A stretch of 64,000 nucleotides of DNA from Adenanthera pavonina (GCA_026686845.1 JAIVEN010000024.1:5753501-5817500), one strand, 5' to 3'; shown: positions 25,363 through 37,563, counted from the first letter of the stretch. Notes: a model not told the origin generated them from the sequence alone. Numbers and translations are program-made.

Positions 25363-26995
25363 TTTCTACAACAAAATATGCAAAATTAAGTTAATAATTT
25401 CCTACTAAAAATTAACCCTCAATTTAGTTTAGTAGGCTAAGACCCATATTTCACCTAATTGTAAGTCCGCTTTGGCAAGACGCTTAAAATTAAGTTATTT
25501 GGGTAGGTAACTTATTTACCAATTACATCACATATAACTCGTAGATCTTTATGGGATCCCGTCATCATATGACTCAGCATGTTTAATCCCATCTAATGCC
25601 TTGAGACCCAAAATCATTTTGATAGTCTCAATTAAGTCATATCATCATGAACCTTTATGAGTATCCCCATTACCCAAACTGCCTCACTAAGATAACCTAA
25701 GTGTATCCCACTTTGGTGGATCCTACATTTAGGCGATCAAAACCTTGACAAGTGTTCATTAATGGGTGGCATTTAAACTTAAAATTTAATTCAAGGGATT
25801 TTATTATATTATTGTTATTCATACATGTAGTTATCACATGAACATATATAAAAGTGCTATCTCATACATGCATATATCTCATCATAAAGCATAAAATAAA
25901 TGTGTCATAATATGGCCCATCTAACCTATATCCTCCTAAGCCAATGAAAGGATTCTTCTAATATAACACTTATATACAAAAGAAACCTCGATTGAACATT
26001 CGAGGGGAGTGAGGTGAGAAGAGAATGTACATCCAGAATATAGAGAGAGGCACAACATGCAGGCCGTATTTAAAACCACAAATTCATCCTAGGGCCATAT
26101 CATGCACCATACCCATCTAATTCAGACAAACAAATCATAGCATGTAACAAACATCTCATCAAATGAAAAGCTGTAAACTTTGCGATTTTAACATTAAATT
26201 AGATTATGTTATGCTATGACTAAATAGCCACGGCAGTCTGCTAGCCGATTAACGGGCGGGATCAAGGGGTAGTGCCCCTTGCGGGGTGGGGGGACGGAGC
26301 CCCACGAAATTTTTTTAATTTCCACTCTTTTGAATGAGTGGCTACCTTAAGAAAATCCCCAAGGATTCATTAATCTCATTGAAAATTCATCCACTAGAAT
26401 TGTTTCACATATGCTATTTTTTATCACGTCATGCACAAAAACATATATTTCACAAATATATGAACGCGTCATATACGAAGACAAATTCACATACGAAAAT
26501 CGAATCAGTCATATGAAAAATAGAAATGAATCCATACTAATACGAAACATATTTTCAAACCCAAATTACATAGGATTATCTAATCGCGTCATACAAAATA
26601 GAAACTGAATACAAGCGTATACGAAACAGATTCCTAAACCTATTGAACACCCTCTATTCACAACAACAGATTCTCATATACATATGCAAAAACATATTCA
26701 CATCACATACGAAAATCACATGAATCTCATCACGTCATATATCAACAGAAAACAAAATCATTTAAATAGATTCACAATTTTTTCAAAAATCATATTTCGC
26801 ATAGATATATAACGTTAGATTAAAAACCGGTTTAAGGAATAGATTTTTCAAATACATATATCACATATATGAATGGCAGATTTACATACGAAATTTGAAA
26901 ACTGATTTGAAAAACTGAATTGGACAAATTGAGTTCGCACATATCACATATATGCAATCATATACTCAAAAACTCAACTTAAACAATTATTGACG
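25363..26995 (-). other. Leader of the 10-kb copia element
   Basis: About 1.6 kb between primer-binding site and gag start, with no credible coding region. It holds a GC-rich double stem-loop (26,264-26,305) and, at 26,400-26,960, many short repeats of 'catatacgaa/cacata' type. The leader is where an RNA packaging or dimerisation signal would be expected. Confidence 0.6.
26264..26305 (-). promoter_or_regulatory. Tandem GC-rich stem-loops in retrotransposon leader
   Basis: Two perfect 6-bp stems lie side by side. AAGGGG (26,264-26,269) pairs with CCCCTT (26,275-26,280) over a 5-base loop. GTGGGG (26,286-26,291) pairs with CCCCAC (26,300-26,305) over an 8-base loop. They stand out sharply from the AT-rich surroundings. 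The position in the untranslated leader suggests an RNA signal, which is an inference. Confidence 0.5.
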
Positions 26996-27009
26996 TGGCT
27001 CTGGTACCA
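26996..27009 (-). other. Primer-binding site of the 10-kb copia element
   Basis: The minus strand reads TGGTACCAGAGCCA one base after the 5' LTR end. It differs at one position from the initiator tRNA-Met complement TGGTATCAGAGCCA used by most plant copia elements. Confidence 0.85.
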
Positions 27010-27010
27010 C

Positions 27011-28712
27011 TGTTGGAATTTCACTATACACACAGCGAAAAAATTATAAGAAATTCCCTCCTATAGATCCATCAATGTTATTTAGATTGAGATATAGAAA
27101 AAGAATTTACCTCTGGTGCGTCCCTTGGTATTCTTTTTCATTTCGTCGGACCCCAAGAACTAACGTGATTGGTCAGCTCCCTCTATCGGTATCTACACGA
27201 ACGGTGAGTCCAACTCAAATGGCGTGCTAGCATCTCTAGTTGTGATGTTCGTACAATTCCGTACAAGTCCATATGCCTTCGCTATTCGTCATTCGTCCGT
27301 ACAGTTTTTCATTCTGAGTGTACGGCCGCTCTCTCTTGAGGGTAATTTGAATTCTGTTGATTTTGTATCCTAGTCTATATCAATATATATAGATAGGATA
27401 CGGTATTTATTTAATTTAAATCAATAATTTAAACTAAATCAAATATTAATTAAATAGATTAGTTTGAATTTAAATCTATCTAATAAATTAAATTTAAACT
27501 AACTATCTAATATATATCTAAAATCAAATCTAGATTTAATTTATCATATAAATCAAATTTAGATTATTAGATTAAATTCAAATTTAGAATCCAATCTATA
27601 TCAAATTTAGATTATGACATTAATTTAAATTTAAATATATCATATAGAATTAAATTTAAAACTAATTAATTTGAATTAATTTGAACAATATATATATATA
27701 TATTTTTAAATATATATCAAATATATAATATATCAAACATATATATATTTCAAATTTTAATATATATATATATAATTCTATCACCCTAAATTGAACATTA
27801 AATTCATTAAATCTAGACACATTTTAGATTCAATGAATCTGGACATTCTAGCTCGAGTTGGCCTGTTCTTGTGTGTGACCCTGTACACCCATATGATGTT
27901 GGCAGTGAGCTAATAACACTATTAGACTCACAAGTCACAAATGGCCTCTAGCAAGATATTGTGACTACCCAAATCATATGAGATCGGTGATCCGATGCAA
28001 CCTATCATATAACCTGATCACATCCCTTTTGTCTCAATATATAGGTCAAGTATGAGGCATGTACACATCATCCTCATTTTACTCGACATCACTTTCTTGA
28101 TCTCCGAGCAGACTGACAGAACAAATAGAAACTCTTCCATTCGAGCATGGCCATGCATTTTCTTAGTCTTACTCATCGAAGGGGCTAGATATACCTCTAT
28201 TAATTAGAGGGACAAATTCCATCTTGACCTTTCATCTTCCTCCACACGAGTTTCACTATGCCCAATCACAGCCTTTATGATCTCCTGATTAAAGGTAACT
28301 TTTGACTATGCCAAAGTATAGTGTTCCCCATGTAGGAAGTCATGGTGATCTCAGGTCTGAGGGCTTAGTGACACTGTTATGTATGAGATATACTTATGAC
28401 TTGATCTATGCAGCTATATCATGACGGGTCAATCCAGTGCCTATTCTCTAACAGGAGCTTATGATTTTGATTTGTATCTTCATATATAATTATCACATAA
28501 TTATCAATCAAAATCATACTAGCCTTAATTCATCATTGTTCCCACAAAGATGATTGACTAGGGATATTTAGGATAAAATAATTTGTCCAAGGATATTATT
28601 ATAAAGAAAAACATGCAAACAATTTATTAATGTAAGAAAAAACACCTTCTTTTTTCATAATGAAATACAATGTTCATAATACAATGATTGACTTAGGGTA
28701 AAATCTCCAACA
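27011..28712 (-). repeat. 5' LTR of the 10-kb copia element (1,702 bp)
   Basis: Partner of 18,762-20,470 in the same orientation: the forward strand starts TGTTGGAATTTCAC and ends AAATCTCCAACA. It is followed by the TATTC target copy at 28,713-28,717 and preceded by the primer-binding site. Differences from the other LTR are scattered substitutions and a shorter AT-dinucleotide run near 27,690-27,775. Confidence 0.92.
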
Positions 28713-28717
28713 TATTC

Positions 28718-30487
28718 TAACCTTTTTCTCTGAGTGTTGAAATTTGTTGATTTTCAAAACTGCTGAAATGATTTTTCCATATAGTAAGCTGCCATCGTTC
28801 TTATACTGCTTGGCCTTCATCAACCTTTGAAATGCCAAATTGGCCTCATTCACTAGTTTCTACTTAATCATCAGCATCATGGTCATTAGTTCAACTAATT
28901 ATGTGAGTAAATCCTCCCAATTTTTTGAAGATCTTCCTTGAGACAATGTAATGGTTCACATTTAGCTCTATTGCAGAAATCTTCTCTGTCTTAGGCATTT
29001 CTTTTCTAGTCTTCTTCAGGTTTCCTATCATAGTGCTCTATTTGTAATTGACAAAAACACCACCTTCTTCATTGATATTACCTTTTCATTAGGAAATTTG
29101 GTGGCATTGAGATCCTCTTTAAATGAATTTTCCCTTAGTAGTCCAAGATACCCAGCCAATTCTGCTTCTGGGAACCAAATTACTTTCTTTCTGATCTTGA
29201 CCTCATACCTTTCATGAGCAGTATCATACTTGAGAGTCGTGTACCAAGTCTTAATCACGTCTTCATCAAAATCCCCCTATAATTCCAGAGTATGCTTATA
29301 CGATTCCACTAAGTTTGCTACCTTAAATTTAAAAGCACAAAGAAAATTCTCAAAGTTTAGATAATGAGAGGGAATCACCTTTCTCTTGCTGTATTCCTCT
29401 TTGAACAACTCTTTTGTTCATATTATTCTAGAGAAGCCTTGTTGCGAGCAAGGGTTCTAATGAGTCGTTGGAGAACTGATGAGACTATTGTGCTGAACCA
29501 CCCTTGCTCTGATATTTTTGAGTTCGTTGACATTTGGGAATAGGATCCTTGCCTAATTCTCCTAGTTTCAAAGCCTATAGTGGTGACTTTCTCGCATATT
29601 GGGACTTCACGTTACGCTTAAGTCTTCCTTCCTTCTTTTAAGCATCCATTGCCATTATTCACCTTAGATTCTCACACCAAAGGAGTATGAAGTGTTTAAA
29701 CTTGGTCAAAAATGGTTTTTGGAGGTAATTTTGAGTGATTTTATGGTTGGGAATTTGAATTTGGTGAGGTAACGGTTAAGAATGAGAGAAAGGTTGTGTG
29801 GACAAGGTTTTAGGTTTTCACGAAATAAGTCATTGTTTCTGTTTAAGGCACATATATAGCAGATATGTTAGTAGGATAACCCTAGGGTTTTGTCATGAAA
29901 TTGTGCACCAGAAGGAGAGAGTTGAAATGTTTTCAGAGTGAACATTGGGAGGTTGTCATGCCAACGGCCATCACTTGTCATGAAATCGAGCCACAACAAA
30001 AATTTCTAAAAAAAACTAAACAAGCTCTTGTCATAACAAGGGGTAAGTCTTGTCATGAAATTGAGCATCACACAACGCACAACCATCACAACAAGGATGA
30101 TGTCCTGACAAGTAGGATGGCTTATCCTAACATCGTGCCAATCCAGAGAACACATTTATGGAAATTATGCTTGGCAGGACAACCACTATAGTTTGTCATG
30201 AAATTGAGGTATACAACAACACAAACAAGAGTAAAACCACCACAATTTCCTATTAAGGCCTATTGGCTATCATAACAAGCATATTGTCATGAAGATTCAT
30301 TCCCTTTATCCTACCATGTCCTTTTTTGCATCTGATACTCCATATTTATCAAGTTTTCATCAATCTTAACATAAGAAGTACTTGCAAAACAAAATATAAA
30401 GACTCTCCGATGCTCAAGTCAATGACATATCAACATAGATAAATCATAAATGAACTCAATAAGAAAAGGATTAAAATGACCTTACAA
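28718..30487 (-). pseudogene. Extra-ORF region of the SIRE-like element (part 2)
   Basis: Minus-strand coding remnants run from about 29,650 to 28,718 and would join 18,756 once the copia insertion is removed. A readable stretch (29,028-29,258) contains 'TWYTTLKYDTAHERYEVKIRKKVIWFPEAELAGYLGL', quoted here as a block boundary only, and resembles the plant transposon-associated protein found downstream of pol in such elements. Several stops and frame changes are present. Between it and pol, 29,880-30,300 carries repeats of the 'tgtcatga(a/c)a' type that also fill the LTR at 16,400-17,050. Function unknown. Confidence 0.4.
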
Positions 30488-32823
30488 CTAATTTGGGTTT
30501 ACCATTCCCAATTCTCTTCTAATGTAGCAGAATCTGTCTTCTACTAAAGGTTTGGTAAACACATCTGCAAGCTAATATTCTATAAGCACATATTCAAGAT
30601 ATTCAAGAGAAACATCCTTTCTTTGCACTTGATCTTTGATAAAATGATATTTGATCTCTATGTTCTTAGTCCTGGAATGCATTACTGGATTCTTTGAAAT
30701 GTTGATGGCACTAGAGTCATCACATTTGATTGGAACTTCATTAATCATGACTCCAAGATCTTCAGGTTGTTGTTTCATCCATGAGATTTGAACATAACAG
30801 CTTCTAATAGCAATATATTCAGCTTCTACAGTTGATAGAGCCATAATATTTTGCTTTAATTGAACCAAGACACAAGAAAGCCACCAAAAAATTGACATGT
30901 TCCACTTGTACTCTTTCTATCAGTCTTTGAACAAGCAAAGTCTGCATTTGTGTATCCAACAAGCTCTTTAAGATTCCCTTTAGGATACCAAAGTCCCATC
31001 TGAGATGTTTCACTAAGATATCTAAATATTCTCTTTACAACAACCGCATCAGACTCAAGACATGATTGAAATTTAGCACACATACAAACACTAACATAAT
31101 GTCAGGCTTGCTTGCAGTTAGGTACAGAAGAGATCCAATCATTCCTTAGTACTTGGTAACATTAAAAGGCTTTCCATTCTCATCCATATCCAGCTTGTTG
31201 AAATGCTCATAGGAGTGCCAATAGACTTAGTATTCTCCAATCCAAAATTCTTTAGAAGCTCTTTCAGATACTTGGTTTGACTTAGAAAAATATCATCATC
31301 TCTTTCTTTGATTTACAATCCAAGGAAGAAGTTGAGTTCATCTATCATAGACATTTCAAACTCACCCTATATTAACTTAGCAAACTCATTGCACAAATTT
31401 TCATTAATGCACCAAAGATAATATCATGTACATAAATTTGCACTATAAGTAAATCTTTATTTTTAGTTTTTGTAAAGAGTGTAGTGTCCACTTTGCCTCT
31501 AAAGAACCCCTATTCTATTAAGAAGTTGCTTAATCTTTCATATCATGCTCTTGGTGCATGTTTTAGTCCATAAAGAGCTTTCTTAAGTTTATAGACATGG
31601 TTTGATTTTGTTAAGTCCTCAAAACCTGGAGATTGGTCAACATAAACAACTTTCATAATATAACCATTAAGATATGCACTTTTTATATCCATTTGATATA
31701 GTTTGGTATCTTTTATGCACGCAAAGGCTAAAAGTATTCTTATAGCTTCCAATCTTGCAACTGGAGCAAAAGTTTCCTCATAGCCAATGCCTTCTTCTTG
31801 AATATATCTTTCAGCTACTTACCTTGCTTTGTTTTGTACAATTATTCCAGATTCATCAAGTTGGTTTTTTATTGCACATTTGGTGCCAATGACTGGTCTG
31901 TCAGTTGGTCTAGGTACCAAATCCCAAACTTGGTTCCTCTCAACTTGATTGAGCTTATCTTACATGGCCAGAACCCAATACTTATATTTTAATTCATCTT
32001 CTATGTTATTAGGTTCAATTTAAGATATAAATGCACAGTGATTAATTTGATCTCATAATTGATTTCTAGTTCTTACATGATCTTGAACATCCAATCATTT
32101 AGTCAACATGATGACTCATTTTATATCTCCAAGCTTTAGGTCGTTCTTGATCAACCTTATTATTATCTTGCACCATGACATCTTCCTCTATTTGCATAGA
32201 ATCTGATGTTTTTGGAGGTTCAATTTTATCTAGTTTCATATACGTTAAGTTGTTAATCAGTTCATCTTCATCATCTTTAGAGGGTTCAACTAGAGTCTTA
32301 GTTTCTACAAACATTACATGCACAGACTCTTCTATTACTTGAGTTTTCTTATTATACACTCTATATGCTTTACTTCTATTAGAATAGACAAGAAATATAT
32401 CTTCTCCATATTTGGAATCAAACTTTCCCAAGTTTTCTTTACCATTATTGTGAATGAAGTACTTGCAGTCAAAGATGTGAAGGTATGACAGATTTGACTT
32501 TTTCCTTTTGTATAGCTCATATGGTGTTTTGTTGAGTAGAGGACGAACATAGGCTTTATTCATGATGTAGCATGTTGTACTTACTGCATCAACCCAGAAA
32601 TACTTTAGGAGTTTCTTCTCATTTAGCATAGCTTATGTCATTTCTTCCAAAGCTCTATTCTTCCTCTCAATCATGCCATTTTGTTAAGGAGTTCTAGGTG
32701 CAAAGAAGTTATGATCTATCCCATTTCTTCACAGAACTCCAGGAAGTTTGCGTTCTCAAATTCTCCTCCATGATTTAACCTAATAGCTACAATAGAAACA
32801 TCACACTTCCTCTCCTAAACTCA
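30488..32823 (-). pseudogene. SIRE/Maximus-like copia pol pseudogene (integrase, RT, RNase H)
   Basis: In minus-strand order: an integrase core C-terminal half (32,823-32,099) with 'APRTP', a stop where Q is expected, 'QNGMIERKNRALEEM', and 'KTPYELYKRKK'. RT follows (31,752-31,080), with 'YQMDIKSAYLNG' and Y-V-H-D in place of Y-V-D-D. RNase H (31,083-30,488) has 'DRKSTSGTCQFFGG', a frameshift near 30,880, 'ALSTVEAEYIA' and 'LADVFTKPL', ending at a stop at 30,488. The 'DRKSTSGTCQF' and 'RRELGM' words are typical of the SIRE/Maximus lineage. The 5' LTR, gag and protease are absent: similarity stops at 32,823. Confidence 0.85.
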
Positions 32824-32829
32824 AATCCC

Positions 32830-33380
32830 AAGGATCTAACAGGGTATATTCTACTATTTGACTCTAGTATAGACTCTAGTATAGAGCTTTTACTATCTTC
32901 TCCACTGTCAAAATCTGATTCTTCTGAAGACAGTGATTTGGCAACTCTACCACCATTAGTTGAAACCCTTGAATATTTTCAGAATAAACCCCTAGAAAAT
33001 TTAAATGATGATGAACTAGAACTCTACCTACGGGATCCTTATAGTAGTTATGAGAATGATGGCTATTATAATGCACCTCCCAATAGCAGCCCAACAGAGG
33101 GTCCAGAGCATGACCCGAAAAAGGAGCTAGAGGAAAACTCAGAGGAGGGGGGATCTCCAACAACACTGCCATGATCATGATACAGATCCTAAGGTGCAAC
33201 AAGATACTCCTAAACAAGATCCCTATCTACCTATTGATTCTCCATTTGATGTCACTCACTTAATTAATAGATTACATGATGATTTCACTCATGATGCCCT
33301 TCCTCTACATTTATTCTTCTGTGCAATAGAGTACTTCCTAGTGGAGATGGTGTTTGATGGTTATTTCTCTTATGAATAGA
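32830..33380 (+). CDS. Unassigned acidic reading frame, probably a broken fragment
   Basis: A plus-strand frame from about 32,830 to a stop at 33,172-33,174 is rich in Asp, Glu, Ser and Pro ('DSSEDSDLATLPPLVETLE', 'DDELELYL', 'PNSSPTEGPEHDPKKELEE'). A second frame (33,194-33,379, starting before its Met with 'HDTDPKVQQ') continues in the same style and ends 'FDGYFSYE'. A frameshift near 33,165 would fuse them into one acidic protein of about 180 residues. Codon use and lack of low-complexity suggest former coding sequence. I do not recognise the family. It lies at the broken 5' edge of the SIRE-like element, upstream of a copia gag, and could be a captured gene piece or part of another element. 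Confidence 0.35.
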
Positions 33381-34026
33381 CTTGGTCAATGCCATTTTGG
33401 ATAATCTTCCTCCTAATGACTTCTAGACACCCATTACATCCACCACATAGGCTAATCATCAACCATGAATTTTTGAAGTCATAACTCTTTTGAAAAAAAA
33501 TGATGAACAACAATTCTAGTCTCACCTTGATGCAAAATATCATGAACTGACATCAACACATCTTTGCCTAAGAGATGGAAGAAGAATCTGTAAACATCAT
33601 AAAAAATGAAAAAAGGGGGAATAGAATGCTATTTTTTTATTTTTTTTTATGAATGTTGTTGTACATATTTCGTTGATTTACTCTATGTTGTTACTTTGAC
33701 TAGTTATGGAACATTATGGATTTTATTTCTACAATGAATATATATATTTTTTATGAATTTTCTATCTGAAGAAAGTACTCCATCTATGTGGGAGTATCTA
33801 TTTTGAGTGGGAGCTCCTATATATAGAATATCTAAAAGCAATGTGTAATATAAGAAAAATTTACATAAATCTTTAGTAAGGAATAATGACAAAATTAGGC
33901 TACATGTGATAGGGATAGACAAGCGTAGATTCCCAATCATAGACTTAATGGAATTGTTATGGACTTACTAAAGGGTAAGTGCAAATAAATATGACATTGT
34001 ATATTTAGTAAATATGTGCTATATGT
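33381..34026 (+). other. Non-coding stretch, possible LTR/leader remnant before copia gag
   Basis: AT-rich. A purine run 'aaaaaagggggaa' at about 33,610-33,622 resembles a polypurine tract, and the DNA after it leads to a copia gag start at 34,036. LTR limits could not be fixed. Confidence 0.3.
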
Positions 34027-34795
34027 ATGTGTAGAATGGCTAGTAAGAATATAATCGCTAAGTTGAATAAGGGTAATAAACTAAATGAGGATAGCTGGGA
34101 TATATGGCATCGTAAAATTTTCTACATATTGGAGGAACAAAATGCCATCAATCCATTGACTACTGTGATAGTAGAGCTAGAACAAGGCAAGCACAAAAGG
34201 AATGGAGAGGCTTATGAAGCTTGGAAAGAAAGAACAACATCGCATGAATCACTATGTTAAGTGCAATGGCTGACAATCTTATGTGTGAGTTTGAGAGGTT
34301 TACAACTGCTCAATCTATGTGGATCGCACTTAAAGACAAGTTTAGTGGCACTTTAGCAACCAAGCTTTAAAGGCTAACAATCAAGTTCCACATATATAAG
34401 CTGCAATCAAATTCTCCTATAAGGCAGCACTTAAAAGAGATGTTGAACATGATTAGGGAGCTAAAGTCAGCAAGGCACGTGCTTTCAGATGAGCAGCAAG
34501 TGCAAGCCATGATTCTGTCATTCCCTTGTAGTTGGGAACACATGAAGGTAAACTTGACCCATAATGAAGGCATTGTCACTTGTGACGATACGGCCCAACA
34601 CTTAGAACTTGAAGATAAAAGGTTGGAGGCTTACAAAGCTTCTGCTTAAGCATACCTGACTCAATGGAACACTGTATTCAAGTCCCTTGGAAGAATTACA
34701 AGAAAGGGCTCGAAAGAATTAAAAACTATAATTTTACACAGAGTCATGGGCAATTTCGAAACTTTTGGAAATCCTGTCAAAATGGAGCTCTTAGC
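34027..34795 (+). pseudogene. copia gag fragment (UBN2-type)
   Basis: The reading starts at MASKNIIAKLNKGNKLNEDS (34,036) and contains 'YDIWHRKI'-type spacing ('SWDIWHRKIFYILEEQ'). After frameshifts near 34,250 it continues with 'FERFTTAQSMWIALKDKFSG', a stop near 34,370, then 'MLNMIRELKSARHVLSDEQQVQ', 'LPxSWEHMKVNLTHNEGI' and 'HLELEDKRLEAYKASA'. This is the plant copia gag (UBN2/retrotran_gag) pattern in order. A later frame keeps 'NYKKGLERIKN', the basic stretch before the zinc knuckle. Everything downstream (knuckle, pol) is missing; an LTR family T copy follows. It is independent of the SIRE-like element because it is on the opposite strand. Confidence 0.75.
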
Positions 34796-34799
34796 TAGC

Positions 34800-36977
34800 T
34801 GAACTCAATGGAACACTACTTAGAGGCCAATTGAGTTCATATGATTTTATAATTCAAGTTAAGGTCAAAAGTGATTTTTAAACCAAAAAAGAGGTTTGTT
34901 AGCTCCATAAAAGCAGACGGGTGAAAAGAACATGATGTGGATCCTCACAGATATATTTGGAGATCAAAGTAATGAATTTAGTTTAAAATAAAATTTAGAA
35001 CAATCCTGTGCCAATTAAATAACAATTATGACAAAAGTATTTAATCGGTGGGTAAAATTTATCAGTAGAGATTATTTTAGATTAATAAAATTATGAAGCA
35101 TTTTTTGACAAATTTACCCTCTAAATGGCATGATTTATAGCAGCTGGACATGGTTGGAATTTATTTATTTTATTTAAATAAATTATTGAATTAAGCTTAA
35201 CCAAATTGGTCACTTAGTTTAACTCTACTATTCACTCATTAGATCTCTCTCTTCTACATCTTGAGTTAAGTGGTTTAAGTGAACATTTGAAGTCTAAAAT
35301 TTCAGACCAAGAGAGGGAGCAAGTCGTGGAAAACAAGAGAGAAAAGGAGAGAAGAAAGATCAAGCAAGAAGCAAGAGTTGGAAGTTCAAGTAGCAAGGTA
35401 GGCTTTCAAGGTCTCTAGCTTGTGTTATCTCATAGAATAAGGTTGATTCATGAATCTTCTTCTTCCTTCCAACCTTAAGAATTTTTGGCCATAGTTGTAT
35501 AGTAAGAGAAAGTTGAGTTTTCAACCATTAAATCCATGTTAAAGCTTATATAAATCACTTGAAGCATGAATATGCAATTGGTTTGGAATAAAAGTATTAT
35601 CATATGATTGTAATGTTGTTATATGACATTTTTATGTTGTTAGCTAAGTTGAATGAGGGGTTTTGAGACCCCAAGATGTCCATTTTTCAAAATAAAACTC
35701 TACCAAAATTTTTGTGAAATCATATGACTTAAATATGCAAGTGTGTTTAATCAATGATTCTTTGATGTTTTTATGTAAATGTGATAATATGATTGCATGT
35801 ATAGGTAATTACTACTGAAATTCTTTGAATCTCACCCTTCCAAGTGCTAACCATGATAGGGTTAAGCCATGCAAGGAGTCCAAAAAGAGCCAAAGGAGAG
35901 GAGGAAGAAATTGATGAATAATATGTTATTGCAAGTATTGATGTTAGTTTTTTATAATACATATAAATTCATATGCAAAGGTTAAGTCAAGTATGTATGT
36001 TCCTTGGGTCATCTTTCAATGTTATGTATGGAATTAGAACAATGAATGATGATGTGATATGTTTATGAAGTTAAGCTTATGGCATAATTTTATCCAAGAT
36101 GATCATTAGTGATTAGAACAAAGGCAGATTTTTCAAAATAGAGCAGTTAATGTAAGTGTCATATATGCGCTAAAAGTAAGTAGAATAAGCTTTCCAAAGA
36201 GCTGAAGATCACCCCATTTGGCTAAGTATAAGAAATATAGTGGATTTTTAAATTTAGGGATCAAAATTGGACAATGTAGAAGAAACTGGAACTTTCACTA
36301 TAGATACTAGTTATTTAAAAAGGTAGTATAAAATCATATAGAGCTCCAAAAATTCAGTGGTTTATATGCTTGGAAAGCTTTATATCTTAAGAATGAAATG
36401 CCACTAGTTTGAATGAAATTGGAGCTATAGAAGAAGATCTATCTAAGTTTTCATAAAACTATCCTAATGAAAGTAGTATTCTGACCCTTAATAGTTTATA
36501 TTAGTTCCATACATTATACAAGTTGAATAAATATATAACAAAAATATATACAGAAAGTAAACATATAAGGCTTTCAAATGACATAAAGTGTGCATAATTT
36601 GGCTTAGTATAGAACGAAATATGAATTTTTAAAATTAAGGCCAAAATCCTGAGAAGAAATAAAATGACCAAATGAATAATGATTTTTGTACAAAATACAA
36701 CAGCAATTGGCACAACTAAAGTTCTATTCCATATTTTTTTCATGTAGAGAATGGTTTAAGTTATTTTAAAGACTTGAATTACCCTCATACGATTTTTCTA
36801 GATGTAGTTATGATTTTTCAAAGTTTGTCGAGGAAAAGGGACTTACCAAATAAACAGTAACTCATAAAATTAAAATTTTCTATTTTAATCCCTAGAGTGA
36901 TTCAAGTTTATAAAACAATACAAATGGACTCTAAAGTCTAAATCAAGGGAATTATGGTCTAAAGCTAAGGTATTACA
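34800..36977 (+). repeat. LTR family T copy, 5'-truncated
   Basis: A plus-oriented relative of 4,045-6,283 and of the reverse complement of 7,673-11,001. It shares the 'atcctgtgccaatt...aatcgg' block (about 35,005-35,048), the 'gatgtccatttttcaaa' block near 35,675 and the end 'aaggtattaca'. The 5' third is missing, so the left limit is approximate. It ends exactly where a CACTA-like terminus begins. Confidence 0.6.
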
Positions 36978-37066
36978 CCTTTTATTAGTGTTGGAATAGT
37001 TGGCATTTTGGAAACACTAATAAAAGCAAAAAATAAACACCAACTATTCCATTTTTTGGTGTAGTG
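36978..37066 (-). mobile_element. CACTA-like transposon terminus with subterminal inverted repeats
   Basis: The minus strand begins CACTACACCAAAAAATGG at 37,066, the classic CACTA terminus. Within 75 bp two perfect inverted pairs interlock: a 13-14 bp arm (36,979-36,992 with 37,013-37,026) and an 11-bp arm GGAATAGTTGG (36,993-37,003) with CCAACTATTCC (37,040-37,050). Subterminal repeats that bind transposase are known in CACTA elements. The opposite end of the element was not found. Confidence 0.5.
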
Positions 37067-37555
37067 AAAATAGTTACAAATCATTGGGGCTAAAATACAG
37101 TAATTGTTTACTTGCATGTTGTAGTTCTTGAGGCATGACTGTTTTACTCTAGTTGGGTAGGTCTTGCACAGTGGGTATGGTTATGTGTGTTTTTCTGCTT
37201 GTAAGGTAACTAGAAATATATATTACTTGCATAACCATCTTTAATAAACTATTGATTTATGCTTTAATGTTATTGTTGGCTTGTTGTTAAATTAAGAATA
37301 GTGATATGTGCATATGACCATGTATTAATTGATTATTATATTGATTGAGGCCCATAATTGATTGTTACATGGATATGCTAGCATACAAGTGGCAATGTGC
37401 ACCTCGAGGAGTGTGTTGGTCCTTGAAGTGCTAGAAACCCATGATGAGCAATATACACCACTTAGGAGATGCACGCCTCTCGTTCAATGTGCTAGCTATA
37501 ATATGGAACCTATGATGAGTAATGTGCACCTTAGGGAGTGTGTTGGCTATCATGT
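37067..37555. other. Non-coding DNA with imperfect tandem repeat
   Basis: No gene. Around 37,393-37,550 a roughly 75-bp unit ('gtgcacct...ggagtgtgttggc...tgatgag') is repeated about twice, and a third related unit appears at 38,222-38,275 after the hAT-like insertion. The repeat therefore existed before the insertion. Confidence 0.45.
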
Positions 37556-37563
37556 GTATTACT

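Larger units (their letters stand above)
18762..28712 (-). mobile_element. Ty1/copia retrotransposon with two LTRs (9,951 bp), non-autonomous by decay
   Basis: A structurally complete copia element read on the minus strand: 5' LTR (27,011-28,712), primer-binding site, 1.6-kb leader, gag, protease, integrase, RT and RNase H, polypurine tract, 3' LTR (18,762-20,470). Integrase before RT is the copia order. The LTRs align almost end to end with scattered substitutions and small indels, so the insertion is not recent. The polyprotein has many stops and altered catalytic motifs, and an 890-bp insertion splits RNase H. The element lies inside the SIRE-like element, flanked by TATTC repeats. Confidence 0.93.
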
